Assembly: GCA_016779325.1 (NCBI GenBank)
Contig: JADHNU010000015.1
Span: 1 to 48,554, forward strand
From: Pseudomonadales bacterium
GTDB lineage: Bacteria; Pseudomonadota; Gammaproteobacteria; Pseudomonadales; Azotimanducaceae
Direction: 5' to 3'
DNA length: 48,554 nucleotides
In this document: one piece after another, positions 20,710-30,924 of the stretch
Layout: every line of letters begins with the position of its first letter
Position numbering within the stretch: the first letter of the stretch is position 1
Position numbers and translations under genes: made by a program
The notes under the pieces: model-generated
The model's input: the letters and a program-made list of their open reading frames with translations, nothing else
What the model was told of the DNA's origin: nothing
The model's database searches: none

Positions 20710-21735
20710 ATGGGCGCAGGGGGAACCAAACTCGCCGTTTTAGGGGCGGGTAACTTCGGGACCGTCATTGCTAACATCGTGGCTGGACGAGGCCATGAGG
20801 TTGCGCTTTGGGTGCGGGATCCGGCGCAGTGCCAGGCGCTTCAGGAAACCCGGGAGAACGCGCGCTATCTTCCGGGCCATGCGCTTCACGATGGCGTCAA
20901 GCCGACGCCGTCCCTCGAGGAGGCGACCGCCGGGGCCCGGCTGGTGTTTGTGGCCGTGCCCAGTGCGGCCGTGCCAGAGGTGGCCCTTCGGCTTAAGCCG
21001 TTGATCGCACCGGGTACGGGGCTCCTCAGTACCACCAAGGGCCTTGCGCGCCGCGGCTTTCGCTTTATGAGCGAGGTGCTCGAAGAGGCCTGCCCCCAGG
21101 CCCGCATCGGCGTTTTGTCCGGGCCTAACATCGCCGAGGAGATTGCCCAGGGGCATTTCACGGGCGCGGTGATCGCGTCACCGGACTCAAGCCTCTGTGA
21201 GGAAGTCCAAGCGCATGTTCACTCCCGATCCTTCCGCGTGTACTCCAATAGCGATCGTTACGGCGTGGAACTCGCCGGCGCGCTGAAAAATATTTATGCC
21301 CTTGCCTCGGGCATGGCGGCGGCTCTGGGTGCGGGGGAAAACTCCCGAGCCATGCTGCTTACCCGGGGCTTGGCAGAAATGAGTCAGTTTGCCGTGGCCA
21401 AGGGCGCGAATCCCCTCACGCTCCTTGGCTTAGCTGGGGTAGGGGACTTAATGGTGACCTGCTCCTCCCCCCTTTCCCGCAACTTTCAGCTCGGCCGCGC
21501 CATTGGCGAGGGCCGATCGCTGGAGGCTGCTGCGGCGCACCTTGGAAAGCTCGCCGAGGGCGTGAATACGGTGCAGCAGGTTTGGGCCGAGGCGCAACGG
21601 CTGGCCGTACCCATGCCCATTTGCCAGGGCCTCCATGCCATTCTTTTTGATGGTCAGCGCTTACCGGACGTCCTCGTGCGGCTGATGCTTGCGGAACAGC
21701 GCGATGACGTCGCCATCGCCTGGCGTCACCCATGA
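20710..21735 (+). CDS. gpsA: Glycerol-3-phosphate dehydrogenase [NAD(P)+]
   Basis: GpsA reduces dihydroxyacetone phosphate to sn-glycerol 3-phosphate for phospholipid synthesis. The 341-residue protein has the NAD motif LGAGNFGTVIAN (about residues 11-22), STTKGLARRGFRFMSE, SGPNIAEEIAQG, the catalytic lysine in GALKNIYALASGM, and the product-binding ENSRAMLLTRGLAEM. It begins a tightly coupled set with sixA, the DUF4892-like gene and prmB. The dyad directly upstream may affect its expression. Confidence 0.97.
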   Translation: MGAGGTKLAVLGAGNFGTVIANIVAGRGHEVALWVRDPAQCQALQETRENARYLPGHALHDGVKPTPSLEEATAGARLVFVAVPSAAVPEVALRLKPLIAPGTGLLSTTKGLARRGFRFMSEVLEEACPQARIGVLSGPNIAEEIAQGHFTGAVIASPDSSLCEEVQAHVHSRSFRVYSNSDRYGVELAGALKNIYALASGMAAALGAGENSRAMLLTRGLAEMSQFAVAKGANPLTLLGLAGVGDLMVTCSSPLSRNFQLGRAIGEGRSLEAAAAHLGKLAEGVNTVQQVWAEAQRLAVPMPICQGLHAILFDGQRLPDVLVRLMLAEQRDDVAIAWRHP

Positions 21736-22190
21736 CCGACGTGATTTTGCTACGCCATGGCCTGGCCGAAGGCATCGCACCGGAGGCGGCCCTGCTGCCC
21801 GAAGGGGAAGCGCAGGCCCGCGCCGTGGCGGAACACCTCGCCCCCTGGGCCGAGGCGGGGCTCGCCGTGGTGTGCTCGCCCTTGCGTCGAGCCCGGGAAA
21901 CGGCGGGCCACCTTGTCGCGCGCTGGGGGCTGGCTGAACCGGTGACGCTGCCGGCACTGGTGCCCGAAGGCGGTGAAGGCGAGGCCCGTCATGCGCTGAG
22001 CGCCCTGGCCCTGGCCGGTCCGCTCGTGGTGGTGTCCCATCGTCCACTGCTTCCGCGCCTCGCCCAGCGCCTGGCCGGGGTGCTTGCTCCCTTTCCCACG
22101 GCTGGAGGGCTTGTGCTTGAGCTCGACGATTGGGCACCCCAGGGGGCAAGCTTGACTTACTGGTTAGATTCCACGGGTCTGCAGTCATGA
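21732..22190 (+). CDS. sixA: Phosphohistidine phosphatase SixA
   Basis: SixA is a small histidine phosphatase that removes phosphate from histidine residues, known on ArcB and on nitrogen-PTS proteins in E. coli. The 152-residue protein has the RHG motif (Arg8, His9), the second arginine block SPLRRARETA (about 49-58) and the second catalytic histidine in VVSHRP (about His103). It lacks the extra insertions of larger phosphoglycerate mutases. It overlaps gpsA by 4 bases (ATGA); its own stop overlaps an alternative start of the next gene. Confidence 0.9.
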   Translation: MTDVILLRHGLAEGIAPEAALLPEGEAQARAVAEHLAPWAEAGLAVVCSPLRRARETAGHLVARWGLAEPVTLPALVPEGGEGEARHALSALALAGPLVVVSHRPLLPRLAQRLAGVLAPFPTAGGLVLELDDWAPQGASLTYWLDSTGLQS

Positions 22191-22201
22191 GGAAATGCCC
22201 T

Positions 22202-23035
22202 ATGCGCTCGACCCTTTGGTGTTGGCTTGGGAGCTTGGCCCTTGGGCTGGGCGCCCTTACGGCTCACGGGGGATCCCTCCCCGAACCGGATAGCAGCTTT
22301 CGAGCGGAGCGTCAGGAGGCGGAGCAGGCAGGGGCGGCGCGGACCTGGCGTTTCCCCCGGGAACGGCTCACCCGCGAGGAGGCCCTCTTGAGCCGAGAAT
22401 CGGCGGTGGTTGTGCGGGGCGTTTGGGATAGCGCCCTCTGGGCCTATCCGCGCGGAACCGACCCTGCCCGGGCCTTCGAAGATTTGCTCAGCCAATGGAA
22501 CGGGACGTCGCGATTTCGCTGCAGTGGCCGCGGCTGCGGGGAGAGCGCCATTTTTGCCCATGAGGTGTTCGGGGTGGCGGATCTCTACGGGCGCGACGGC
22601 GAGCAACACTATGGCTTGCTCACCGCCGACGGCGGCGTCGGCGCGCTTTATGTTTCCCAGCGTGGTACGCGAGAGGTGTTTGCTCAGCTGCTCTGGGTAG
22701 CCGCTTCGGACGCCTTACCGGCATCGCTACCCTCACCGCTAGAGTCCGCGGCCGCCCTAGGTCCCGAGGGGCGCCTGCGCCTGTTGGGAGAGGCGGAGGT
22801 GCTTCGGGAATGGATGATGGCTTTCGGAGAAGCCCGCGGGGCGTCGGACGCAGGGCTCGTCCTTCTCGTGCATCGTCAGGGGGGGGCGGAGGCGCTCAGC
22901 CTGACCGAAGCCCTCGCGCAACGCCTCGAGGCGGCCCTCGCGCCCGAGGTGGTGCGGGCTTATGGGGTGGGCGGCGCGATCCCTGGACGGGGCAGCGAGG
23001 CCTTCGAGGTCGAACTGTGGGAGATTACGCCGTGA
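22202..23035 (+). CDS. DUF4892-like exported protein of unknown function
   Basis: This protein of about 277 residues has a signal peptide (hydrophobic core LWCWLGSLALGLGALTA), so it should be exported to the periplasm or outer membrane. A cysteine pair lies in FRCSGRGCGES (about residues 106-114), followed by VFGVADLYGRDGEQHYGLL, a pattern I associate with DUF4892 proteins of Pseudomonas-like bacteria. No function is known to me. I prefer the ATG at 22202, which has GAGGA 8 bases upstream; an ATG at 22187 overlaps the sixA stop and would add five residues. The end overlaps prmB as GTGA. The cysteines could form a disulfide. Confidence 0.7.
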   Translation: MRSTLWCWLGSLALGLGALTAHGGSLPEPDSSFRAERQEAEQAGAARTWRFPRERLTREEALLSRESAVVVRGVWDSALWAYPRGTDPARAFEDLLSQWNGTSRFRCSGRGCGESAIFAHEVFGVADLYGRDGEQHYGLLTADGGVGALYVSQRGTREVFAQLLWVAASDALPASLPSPLESAAALGPEGRLRLLGEAEVLREWMMAFGEARGASDAGLVLLVHRQGGAEALSLTEALAQRLEAALAPEVVRAYGVGGAIPGRGSEAFEVELWEITP

Positions 23036-23964
23036 GTGTGGCCCCCTCCCTTCGCACCGTGCGCGATTGGCTACGCTACGCCACTACGCGCCTGGGCCAG
23101 GCGGAGGTCTACCTTGGTCAAGGGCAAGAGACGGTATGGGATGAGGCCGCGGCGCTGGTTTTTGGTTGCCTGCGCCTGCCTCAGGATCGCGCCGAATGGA
23201 TTCTTGATGGGGTTTTGCTGCCAGAGGAGGGCGCCGCCCTCGAGGCCGCGCTCGAGCGCCGGGTAGGCGGTACCCCCACGGCTTACCTCACGGGCCTCGC
23301 CCCCTATTGCGGGTGGGAGTTTCACGTCGATGAGCGCGTGCTCATACCGCGCTCCCCCCTCGGCGCGATGCTTTTAGAGGGGTTGCAGCCCTGGCTTGGG
23401 GAAGCGCTGCCGGAGCGCATTTTGGATATGTGCACGGGCTCGGGCTGTCTTGGCATTGTGGCCGCCTTTGCCTTTCCCGAGGCGGAGGTGGTGCTGGCGG
23501 ACATCGATGGTGACGCCTTGACGGTGGCGGAGCGCAACGTGGCCAAGCATGGCCTGGAACACCGGGTGCGGCTGCGCGCCGGCGATGGCCTGGCCGCCGT
23601 TGCGGGGGACGCTCCCTTCGATCTTGTGCTCGCGAATCCCCCCTATGTGGACGCCGCCAGCATGGCAGCCCTCCCGAGGGAGTTTCACGCGGAGCCGCGC
23701 CACGCCCTGGCAGCGGGGCCCGAGGGCCTCGAGTTTGTCGAGCCGTTCCTCGCGCAACTGCCTACGTACCTTGCGGCGACAGGATGGCTCGTGCTGGAAG
23801 TAGGGCACAGCGAAGCCTATCTCCTCGAGCGCTATCCTTTGGTGCCCTGGATCTTCCCGGACCTCCCCCAGGGTGGGGCTGGGGTGGTCCTGCTTTCCGG
23901 AGCGGACCTGCACGAGGCAGGGGCCCGGGGCGCGCTGGCCTGGGGTGATACGTCGCCGGCCTGA
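23032..23964 (+). CDS. prmB: Ribosomal protein uL3 glutamine N5-methyltransferase PrmB
   Basis: PrmB methylates a glutamine of ribosomal protein L3 during 50S assembly. The GTG at 23032 gives 310 residues, the same length as E. coli PrmB. SAM motif I is ILDMCTGSGCLGIVAAF and the glutamine-binding NPPYVD motif lies at about residues 201-206, the mark of the HemK/PrmB family. The flanking Leu-Ile-Pro-Arg-Ser-Pro segment distinguishes it from PrmC. The start overlaps the stop of the previous gene, and aroC follows, a common gammaproteobacterial order. Confidence 0.95.
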   Translation: MSVAPSLRTVRDWLRYATTRLGQAEVYLGQGQETVWDEAAALVFGCLRLPQDRAEWILDGVLLPEEGAALEAALERRVGGTPTAYLTGLAPYCGWEFHVDERVLIPRSPLGAMLLEGLQPWLGEALPERILDMCTGSGCLGIVAAFAFPEAEVVLADIDGDALTVAERNVAKHGLEHRVRLRAGDGLAAVAGDAPFDLVLANPPYVDAASMAALPREFHAEPRHALAAGPEGLEFVEPFLAQLPTYLAATGWLVLEVGHSEAYLLERYPLVPWIFPDLPQGGAGVVLLSGADLHEAGARGALAWGDTSPA

Positions 23965-23966
23965 GG

Positions 23967-23975
23967 TGCTAGAAT
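23967..23975 (+). promoter_or_regulatory. Candidate extended -10 promoter of aroC
   Basis: TGCTAGAAT (23967-23975), followed by a GC-rich discriminator, fits an extended -10 element and lies 31 bases before the aroC ATG. No good -35 is visible. The motif is shared with gpsA and trpF. Confidence 0.45.
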
Positions 23976-24006
23976 CCGCGCCCGCAAGGGGTTACGGAAC
24001 CGAGCC

Positions 24007-25098
24007 ATGGCAGGCAATAGCTTCGGGACGGTCTTTACCGTTTCAACATTCGGGGAAAGTCACGGGCCCGCTCTCGGGTGCGTGGTGGACGGCTGTCCCC
24101 CGGGCCTCGCGATCGGTGAGGCCCTAATCCAGCGCGACCTCGACCGTCGCCGTCCGGGCCAATCAAAATACACCACGCAGCGGCGTGAGCCGGATCAGGT
24201 GCGCATTCTCTCTGGGGTCTTTGAGGGTCGAAGCACGGGCACGCCCATCGCGCTCGTCATCGAAAATCAAGACCAACGCAGCCGGGATTACGGCGACATC
24301 AAAGACCAATACCGTCCCGCCCATGCTGATTTCACCTATGACGCCAAGTACGGTGTTCGGGATTACCGCGGGGGGGGCCGGTCTTCCGCTCGCGAGACGG
24401 TGGCCCGGGTGGCCGCGGGGGCCATTGCGCGAGCCTATCTCGCCCAGTACGGCGTGCAGATCCAGGGGTATTTATCCCAGCTGGGGGCGCATCAACCCAC
24501 AACCTTTGAGCCGAGCGCCATTGAAGAAAACCCCTTTTTCTGGCCGGATCGGACTACCGTTGCCGCGCTCGAAGCGGAAATCGATGCGCTCCGTCGGGCG
24601 GGCGATTCCATCGGAGCCAAGGTGACCGTGGAAGCGACGGGCGTGCCCGCAGGCCTGGGGGACCCGGTCTTCGACAAGCTCGATGCCACCTTGGCGTCGG
24701 CGCTCATGGGCATTAATGCGGTCCGTGGGGTGGAGCTGGGGGATGGCTTTGCCGTGGTCACGCAGAAAGGCAGCGAACATCGCGACGAGCTGGGTCCCGA
24801 AGGGTTTCTCTCCAATCACTCCGGCGGCACCCTCGGGGGCATTTCCTCGGGGCAGACGCTCCGCGCGAGCCTGGCGCTGAAGCCCACCTCCAGCATCCGC
24901 ATTCCCGGGCGCAGCCTCGATCGCGCCGGCAACCCCGTTTCCGTCGTGACCACGGGGCGCCACGATCCCTGCGTTGGCATTCGCGCCGTGCCCATTGCAG
25001 AAGCGATGGTCGCCCTGGTGCTGATGGACCACTGGCTTCGCCAGCGGGCGCAAAATCCGAGCCGCATTCCGGCTCCCCAAGCCCTGGGAGGAGAATAG
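24007..25098 (+). CDS. aroC: Chorismate synthase
   Basis: AroC makes chorismate from EPSP with reduced FMN, the last common step of aromatic synthesis. The 363-residue protein has the family signatures [18 protein letters not shown] at the N-terminus, the [16 protein letters not shown] segment, [19 protein letters not shown] in the middle and [20 protein letters not shown] later. The next gene, leuC, starts 3 bases after the stop, so aroC and the leu genes probably share a transcript. Confidence 0.98.
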   Translation: MAGNSFGTVFTVSTFGESHGPALGCVVDGCPPGLAIGEALIQRDLDRRRPGQSKYTTQRREPDQVRILSGVFEGRSTGTPIALVIENQDQRSRDYGDIKDQYRPAHADFTYDAKYGVRDYRGGGRSSARETVARVAAGAIARAYLAQYGVQIQGYLSQLGAHQPTTFEPSAIEENPFFWPDRTTVAALEAEIDALRRAGDSIGAKVTVEATGVPAGLGDPVFDKLDATLASALMGINAVRGVELGDGFAVVTQKGSEHRDELGPEGFLSNHSGGTLGGISSGQTLRASLALKPTSSIRIPGRSLDRAGNPVSVVTTGRHDPCVGIRAVPIAEAMVALVLMDHWLRQRAQNPSRIPAPQALGGE

Positions 25099-25100
25099 GC

Positions 25101-26534
25101 ATGGGCGGAAGAACCCTCTACGACAAGCTTTGGGACGCACACCTCGTGGCCGAGCGCGACGACGGCAGTGCCTTGCTCTACATCGACCGCCATCTGCTGC
25201 ATGAGGTCACGTCGCCTCAGGCTTTTGAAGGTTTGCGGCTGGCCGGGCGCGGCCCTTGGCGCATCGACGCGAATTTGGCAACGCCCGATCATAACGTGCC
25301 CACCACGGATCGGGCGGCAGGCATTGACGGCATTACGGATCCCATTTCTCGAATCCAGGTGGAAACGCTGGATGCCAACTGCGATGAGTTCGGCATTCTT
25401 GAGTTCCGCATGCGCGATCCGCGCCAGGGCATTGTGCACGTGGTGGGACCGGAGCAGGGGGCGACGCTACCGGGCATGACGGTCGTCTGTGGCGACTCCC
25501 ATACCTCGACGCACGGCGCCTTTGCGGCGCTGGCCCATGGCATTGGTACTTCCGAGGTGGAGCACGTGCTGGCCACCCAGTGCCTGGTGGCGAAGAAAGC
25601 TAAGAACTTCCGCGTTTGGGTTGACGGTACCCTGCGCCCTGGGGTCACGGCGAAGGACCTGGCCCTGGCCATCATCGGCGCCATGGGCACCGCCGGGGGG
25701 ACGGGCTACTCCCTCGAGTATGCCGGTCCCGCTATTCGGGCCCTGTCCATGGAGGGCCGCATGACCCTCTGCAACATGGCCATCGAGGCCGGCGCGAGGG
25801 CCGGGATGGTGGCCTTCGATGAGGTGACCGCCGCCTACGTAGAGGGGCGCCCCTATGCGCCTGCGGGACCGCTTTGGCCGAAGGCCCTCGATGCGTGGGC
25901 TGATCTGGTCAGCGATGACAACGCGGTCTTCGATCGGGAGTTAGTGCTTGACGCCAGTGTGCTTGAGCCCCAGGTGAGCTGGGGCACGTCGCCGGAGATG
26001 GTGGCGCCGATCAGCGGCACCGTACCGGATCCGGCCCAATGCGATGATCCCGTGCGCGCGGAAAGCTGGGCAGGGGCCCTCCGGTACATGGATCTGAAGG
26101 CCGGGCAGGCCCTGACATCGATCGCCCTCGATCGCGTGTTCATTGGCTCCTGCACGAACTCACGCATCGAGGATCTCCGTGCCGCGGCGGCGGTGGCGAA
26201 AGGTCGGAAGGTGGCCCCGAGCCTAAAGCAAGCCCTCGTTGTGCCCGGGTCCGGCTTGGTGAAACGGCAGGCTGAGGAAGAGGGCCTGGATCAGATTTTC
26301 CTGGCTGCGGGGTTTGAATGGCGTGACCCTGGCTGCTCCATGTGTCTGGCCATGAACGCGGATCGCCTCGGCCCCGGGGAGCACTGCGCCTCCACCTCCA
26401 ATCGTAATTTCGAGGGTCGGCAGGGCCATGGCGGCCGCACGCATCTGGTGAGCCCGGCCATGGCGGCGGCGGCGGCCATCGCGGGCCACTTCACCGATGT
26501 GCGGGCCTTACTGGAAGCGGGGAGCGTCGCATGA
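25101..26534 (+). CDS. leuC: 3-isopropylmalate dehydratase large subunit
   Basis: LeuC holds the [4Fe-4S] cluster of isopropylmalate isomerase in leucine synthesis. The 477-residue protein has the three cluster cysteines at about 351 (IGSCTNSR), 412 and 415 ([10 protein letters not shown]). It also has [20 protein letters not shown] and the C-terminal [19 protein letters not shown]. It overlaps leuD by 4 bases (ATGA), matching the need for equal subunits. No leuA is present in the window. Confidence 0.98.
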   Translation: MGGRTLYDKLWDAHLVAERDDGSALLYIDRHLLHEVTSPQAFEGLRLAGRGPWRIDANLATPDHNVPTTDRAAGIDGITDPISRIQVETLDANCDEFGILEFRMRDPRQGIVHVVGPEQGATLPGMTVVCGDSHTSTHGAFAALAHGIGTSEVEHVLATQCLVAKKAKNFRVWVDGTLRPGVTAKDLALAIIGAMGTAGGTGYSLEYAGPAIRALSMEGRMTLCNMAIEAGARAGMVAFDEVTAAYVEGRPYAPAGPLWPKALDAWADLVSDDNAVFDRELVLDASVLEPQVSWGTSPEMVAPISGTVPDPAQCDDPVRAESWAGALRYMDLKAGQALTSIALDRVFIGSCTNSRIEDLRAAAAVAKGRKVAPSLKQALVVPGSGLVKRQAEEEGLDQIFLAAGFEWRDPGCSMCLAMNADRLGPGEHCASTSNRNFEGRQGHGGRTHLVSPAMAAAAAIAGHFTDVRALLEAGSVA

Positions 26535-27175
26535 AAGCCTTTCGCAGCGTGACGGGCATTGTGGTGCCCCTAGACCGGGCCCACGTGGACACGGATCAAA
26601 TCATTCCGAAGCAGTTCCTTAAATCGATTCGGCGCACGGGCTTTGGCCCGAACCTGTTCGATGGCTGGCGCTATCTCGATGAGGGGAGCCCGGAAAAGAC
26701 GGAGAACGAACGGCAAATCAATCCCGAATTTGTGCTGAACAAAGCGCGCTATCAGGACGCGAAGGTGCTGCTCGCGCGGGAAAACTTTGGCTGTGGCTCA
26801 AGCCGGGAGCACGCCGTGTGGGCCCTAGAAGAGTTTGGTCTGCGCGCCGTGCTGGCCCCCAGCTTTGCCGACATCTTCTACAACAATTGCTTTAAGAACG
26901 CCGTGCTGCCGGTGGTGTTGGCCCCGGAGGCGATTGATGCGCTGTTTCAGGCCGCCGATCCCGGCCCCTTGACCCTCACCGTGGATCTGGAAGCGCAGCG
27001 AGTGAGCTCTGGCGCGGGGCATGACTTCGGCTTTGAGATTGATAGCCATCGGCGCCATTGCCTACTCGAGGGGCTAGACGATATCGGGCTGTCTCTTCAA
27101 TACGCGGAGCAGATCAAGCAGTACGAACGGCGTCGCCGCGAGGCGGCCCCCTGGTTATTCGACGCCCTCCGCTAG
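26531..27175 (+). CDS. leuD: 3-isopropylmalate dehydratase small subunit
   Basis: LeuD is the swivelling domain that completes isopropylmalate isomerase. The 214-residue protein has the [15 protein letters not shown] segment and the [15 protein letters not shown] motif that contacts substrate, and [17 protein letters not shown]. The length is typical (E. coli 201). It overlaps leuC and is followed by leuB after 21 bases with an AAGGA ribosome-binding site. Confidence 0.98.
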   Translation: MKAFRSVTGIVVPLDRAHVDTDQIIPKQFLKSIRRTGFGPNLFDGWRYLDEGSPEKTENERQINPEFVLNKARYQDAKVLLARENFGCGSSREHAVWALEEFGLRAVLAPSFADIFYNNCFKNAVLPVVLAPEAIDALFQAADPGPLTLTVDLEAQRVSSGAGHDFGFEIDSHRRHCLLEGLDDIGLSLQYAEQIKQYERRRREAAPWLFDALR

Positions 27176-27196
27176 GGCGAGGCTAAGGACTTCATC

Positions 27197-28300
27197 ATGG
27201 CGAAAACCATTCTCCTTCTCCCCGGCGACGGCATTGGCCCGGAAATTATGGGCCCCGTGGCAGACCTCCTAACCCGCATTGGTGAGGTGACGGGCGTGGC
27301 CCTTACCCTCGAGCGGGGGCTGGTGGGGGGCTGCGCCATCGATGCGGAAGGGACGCCCTTGCCGGCGGCAACGCTGGCTGCGGCGAGGGCCGCCGATGCC
27401 ATTTTGCTCGGCGCCGTGGGCGGCCCGAAGTGGGATGATCTGCCCACGGCTCAGCGCCCGGAGCGGGGCCTGCTCGGCCTTCGCTCGGGCCTTGAGCTGT
27501 TCGCCAACCTGCGCCCGGCCCTTCTCTTTCCCCAGCTGGCGTTGGCGTCCTCTTTGAAGGCCGAGCTGGTTGCAGGGCTTGATATCCTCATCATTCGGGA
27601 GCTCACCGGGGGGATCTACTTCGGTGAGCCCCGGGGGGTGGAAGGGGCGCCCGGGGCCCGGCGCGGCTTTAACACCTATGTCTATTCGGAAGAGGAAATC
27701 GTGCGCATCGCGCGGAAGGGCTTCGAGGCCGCCAAGGCGCGGTCTGGCCGCCTGTGTTCCGTGGATAAGGCCAACGTGCTTGAGGTGACGGCCCTTTGGC
27801 GCGAAGTGGTTTCCGATCTGGCCTCGGAGTATCCCGACGTCGAGCTTTCCCACATGTACGTGGATAATGCGGGGATGCAGCTGGTGCGCGCCCCGAAGCA
27901 GTTCGACGTGCTGGTAACGGGCAATATGTTCGGCGATATCCTCTCCGACGTCGCTGCCATGCTGACGGGCTCCCTGGGCATGCTGCCTTCCGCATCCTTG
28001 AACGCGGCCAGCCAGGGGCTCTACGAGCCCGTCCACGGTTCTGCGCCGGATATTGCGGGCCAGGACCTGGCCAATCCGCTCGCTACCATTCAATCGGCAG
28101 CCATGATGTTCCGCTACTCCCTCGATGCGGCGGCGATTGCCGATGCGCTGGAGGGGGCCGTGAGTGATGTGCTCGATGAAGGCCTGCGTACGCGAGATAT
28201 CGCCACCGCCGAGACGGCGCCGAACGCCCTCGTGGGAACCGTTGCCATGGCTCAGGCCGTCACCCGAGCCTTTGAAGCACGCTGGAGCGCCCGAGCATGA
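27197..28300 (+). CDS. leuB: 3-isopropylmalate dehydrogenase
   Basis: LeuB oxidatively decarboxylates 3-isopropylmalate with NAD. The 367-residue protein starts with the family [13 protein letters not shown]. It has the substrate-binding [17 protein letters not shown], the metal-binding aspartates in VDNAGMQLV and [19 protein letters not shown], and the NAD-site [11 protein letters not shown]. The stop overlaps the asd start (ATGA). Confidence 0.98.
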   Translation: MAKTILLLPGDGIGPEIMGPVADLLTRIGEVTGVALTLERGLVGGCAIDAEGTPLPAATLAAARAADAILLGAVGGPKWDDLPTAQRPERGLLGLRSGLELFANLRPALLFPQLALASSLKAELVAGLDILIIRELTGGIYFGEPRGVEGAPGARRGFNTYVYSEEEIVRIARKGFEAAKARSGRLCSVDKANVLEVTALWREVVSDLASEYPDVELSHMYVDNAGMQLVRAPKQFDVLVTGNMFGDILSDVAAMLTGSLGMLPSASLNAASQGLYEPVHGSAPDIAGQDLANPLATIQSAAMMFRYSLDAAAIADALEGAVSDVLDEGLRTRDIATAETAPNALVGTVAMAQAVTRAFEARWSARA

Positions 28301-29325
28301 GCGAAGGCTTTTCCGTTGCCGTCGTCGGCGCCACCGGTGCCGTCGGCGAGGCGATGATCGAAATTCTTGAAGCCCGTCAGTTTCCGGTGCGGAAGCTTTA
28401 CGCCCTCGCCAGCGCGAAATCTGAGGGGAAGACGGTGCTGTTTCGCGGCCGCCCGGTGCTCGTAGAGCGGTTGGACACCTTCGATTTCTCCCAGGTGTCC
28501 CTCGCCTTGTTTTCTGCCGGGGGCAGCGTGAGTGCTGAGTTCGCCCCGAAGGCGGCTGCAGCCGGCGCCCTGGTGGTCGACAACACCTCGCATTTTCGCC
28601 GCGACGAAGACATCCCCCTCGTGGTGCCGGAAGTGAATCCGGAGGCTTTGGACACCTTGCCCGAGCGGCGAATCATTGCGAATCCGAACTGCTCTACGAT
28701 CCAGATGCTCGTTGCGCTTAAACCGCTCCATGACCTTATGCGTCTGCGCCGCATTGAAGTGGCGACCTATCAAGCGGTTTCCGGCGCCGGCAGCAGCGGG
28801 GTTGAGGAGCTCGCTCGACAAACGGCTGAGTTGCTCAACGCACGAAGCCATGATCCCAAGGTGTTTACTAAGCAAATCGCCTTTAACGTGATTCCCCACA
28901 TCGATACCTTCCAGGAGAACGGCTTCACCCGGGAAGAGATGAAGATGGTGTGGGAAACGCGAAAAATTCTGGGCGACGAGAGCATTCTGGTGAACCCAAC
29001 GTGCGTTCGCGTACCGGTTTTCTTTGGCCATTCAGAAGCGGTCAGCGTGGTCGGGGAGGCCCCGCTTACGGTGGCCCAGGCCCGAGCGGCGCTGGCCAAG
29101 GCCCCCGGCGTCACCCTCATGGATGGACAGCGCAATGGCGCTTATCCCACGCCGGTGCCCAATGCGGCGGGGGAGGATGCGGTCTTTGTCGGCCGGCTTC
29201 GTGAGTCCCTCACGGCCCCGGGAGGGCTTAATCTCTGGGTGGTCAGCGACAACGTTCGCAAAGGCGCCGCCCTCAATAGCGTACAGATTGCCGAAGTCGT
29301 TCAGGACAAGCTGCCTAACCGGTAG
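28297..29325 (+). CDS. asd: Aspartate-semialdehyde dehydrogenase
   Basis: Asd reduces aspartyl phosphate to aspartate semialdehyde, the branch point to lysine/diaminopimelate, methionine and threonine. The 342-residue protein has the NADP motif [12 protein letters not shown] and the catalytic cysteine (about 132) in [25 protein letters not shown] and the histidine-bearing [14 protein letters not shown] are also present. This is the type found in Pseudomonas and many other bacteria. It closes the aroC-leu-asd chain; an 8-bp hairpin follows the stop. Confidence 0.97.
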   Translation: MSEGFSVAVVGATGAVGEAMIEILEARQFPVRKLYALASAKSEGKTVLFRGRPVLVERLDTFDFSQVSLALFSAGGSVSAEFAPKAAAAGALVVDNTSHFRRDEDIPLVVPEVNPEALDTLPERRIIANPNCSTIQMLVALKPLHDLMRLRRIEVATYQAVSGAGSSGVEELARQTAELLNARSHDPKVFTKQIAFNVIPHIDTFQENGFTREEMKMVWETRKILGDESILVNPTCVRVPVFFGHSEAVSVVGEAPLTVAQARAALAKAPGVTLMDGQRNGAYPTPVPNAAGEDAVFVGRLRESLTAPGGLNLWVVSDNVRKGAALNSVQIAEVVQDKLPNR

Positions 29326-29370
29326 GCCGTGGGGCCCGGGGGTGCCACGGCCCTCCGGGCTCGTTAAACT
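29325..29370 (+). promoter_or_regulatory. Hairpin after asd and weak promoter candidate for fimV
   Basis: GGCCGTGG (29325-29332) pairs perfectly with CCACGGCC (29345-29352). No T tract follows, so termination would be weak. Overlapping it, GTGCCA (29342-29347), a 17-base spacer and TAAACT (29365-29370) make a weak sigma-70 candidate for fimV. Confidence 0.3.
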
Positions 29371-29409
29371 CCATGCGTTCCTTCGCATTCACCACCTGGG
29401 CGCCCGCAC

Positions 29410-30924
29410 ATGTGCTTCGCAACGGTTTTACGATGCCTGAGCGGTGTGGTGCTCGGGGTAGGGCTTGCTAGCTATAGTTGGGCTGGCGAGGCGGAGGCCC
29501 TAGAGGTTCAGTCGTTCCTGGGGGAGCCCCTGTCGGCTTGGCTTACGCCGTCGATGCCGCCGCCGGCCCTCGCCCAATTTGAAGTGGAAAGCCCCAGCGC
29601 CCCGGCGTTAAAGGTGGCGCAGGCCAGGGAGGCTGCCGGGGCGCTTCGGCTACACCTGACTTCGGAGCACCCCCTCCTCGAACCCGTGGTGCAGGGAACG
29701 ATCCGATGGCGTGACCCCGCTGGCGAGGGCGCCATGCCCTTCGTGCTCTTTCTCGATCCGCCGGAGGGGCAAAGGTTACTTCCCGTTCCCCCGGGAGCGA
29801 CCCTCTGGCGCCTGGCGGCGCAGTGGTCGGGCCCGCCGGGCAGCACGCAAGCAGAGCGCATGAACGCGCTTCTGGCGGCCAACCCCGGCGCCTTCCTCGA
29901 CGGCGACCCCAACCGGCTTCGGGCCGATGCGGTGCTGCGCTTGCCTCCCGACCTCGGCGTCGACATGCCTGCCCGTCCCCTCGCGGCACCTTCGGCGTCC
30001 CCTGCGCTGGGTTTGGACCGGACCGCGCCCGCCCTGGGCCCGGAAGGCCCTCGCCTAGAGGTAAGTCCGCCGAGCGGCGACGACCCACTCGCGGAAGAAC
30101 GGACGGCCCTCGCCGGGGCCCTCGCGCGAGCGGAGGCCGATCGCCAAGCGGCGGAAACGGCCCAGGCCGAGCAGGCAGCGGAAGTCGCGCAGCTCCGGGC
30201 GCAGCTGGTAGAGCAGCGCGAGGCCCTGGCGCGCCTACAAGCCCAGCTGGAGCGGTTCCAAGCGGAGCGAGCCCTTGCGGTCAAGGTCCCCGCGGCGCAA
30301 AAGGCTACTGGGCCAAGGCCGGGGGCGGAGGTTTGGTCGCAGATCCTTGAGCAGGCGGCGCTGGGGCTGAGCGCGCTGGCCCTGCTATTGGGTGCGGGGC
30401 TGCTGTGGCGGGGCCAAGGCAGAGGGGAGGGGGGGGCTGCCCGGGCCTTGGAACGGAAGTCTGACCGGCAGTCGGACAGCCCGCTAACTGGACCGGCAAC
30501 GCCGGTGGCGACGCCAGAGGGGGAGGAGGTAGGTCAGCCCTATGTCCCAAGCACCCTTGTGCAGCGCTACGGCGCCCAATCGCTCCTCAGCCAGCGCGAT
30601 TGGCAAGCCTGTCTTGATCAGGTGGAACGGGCAATTGCCTACGGTCGCTTGGATGAGGCGGAAGCCTTGTTGACGGCCGCCCGGGAGGAAGACCCTCACG
30701 CCGTGCCGCTGCGCCTCAAGGTGCTGGAATTGGCCGTGGAACGCCAGAATCGGTCAGAGTTTGAGGCCGTGGCGCCGGCGCTTTTGCGCGGGGCGGATCC
30801 GGCCCTACAAGGTCAGATCGAAGCCCTGGCCCACCGCTTACCCCCTGCGGCCCCTGACGTTGCTGCGGCATCGGCGCTGCGCCTCGCGCGTTGGACGCCG
30901 GAGACCGGAGGGGAACATGACTAA
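29410..30924 (+). CDS. fimV: FimV-like polar hub protein, short form
   Basis: FimV proteins organise the cell pole and type IV pilus or motility functions. The 504-residue protein has a signal peptide (about residues 1-25), the FimV N-terminal domain (LEVQSFLGEPLSAWL; RWRDPAGEGAMPFVLFLDPP) and a LysM-like segment (about 122-180) ending LRADAVLRLP. A coiled coil follows (about 226-290), then one membrane helix (about 312-333) and a cytoplasmic part with a TPR-like stretch (RDWQACLDQVERAIAYGRLDEAEALL). Usual FimV proteins are far longer and end in a conserved C-terminal domain that I do not see. The ATG has a weak ribosome-binding site. It lies between asd and truA as in Pseudomonas and overlaps truA by 8 bases. 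Confidence 0.85.
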   Translation: MCFATVLRCLSGVVLGVGLASYSWAGEAEALEVQSFLGEPLSAWLTPSMPPPALAQFEVESPSAPALKVAQAREAAGALRLHLTSEHPLLEPVVQGTIRWRDPAGEGAMPFVLFLDPPEGQRLLPVPPGATLWRLAAQWSGPPGSTQAERMNALLAANPGAFLDGDPNRLRADAVLRLPPDLGVDMPARPLAAPSASPALGLDRTAPALGPEGPRLEVSPPSGDDPLAEERTALAGALARAEADRQAAETAQAEQAAEVAQLRAQLVEQREALARLQAQLERFQAERALAVKVPAAQKATGPRPGAEVWSQILEQAALGLSALALLLGAGLLWRGQGRGEGGAARALERKSDRQSDSPLTGPATPVATPEGEEVGQPYVPSTLVQRYGAQSLLSQRDWQACLDQVERAIAYGRLDEAEALLTAAREEDPHAVPLRLKVLELAVERQNRSEFEAVAPALLRGADPALQGQIEALAHRLPPAAPDVAAASALRLARWTPETGGEHD

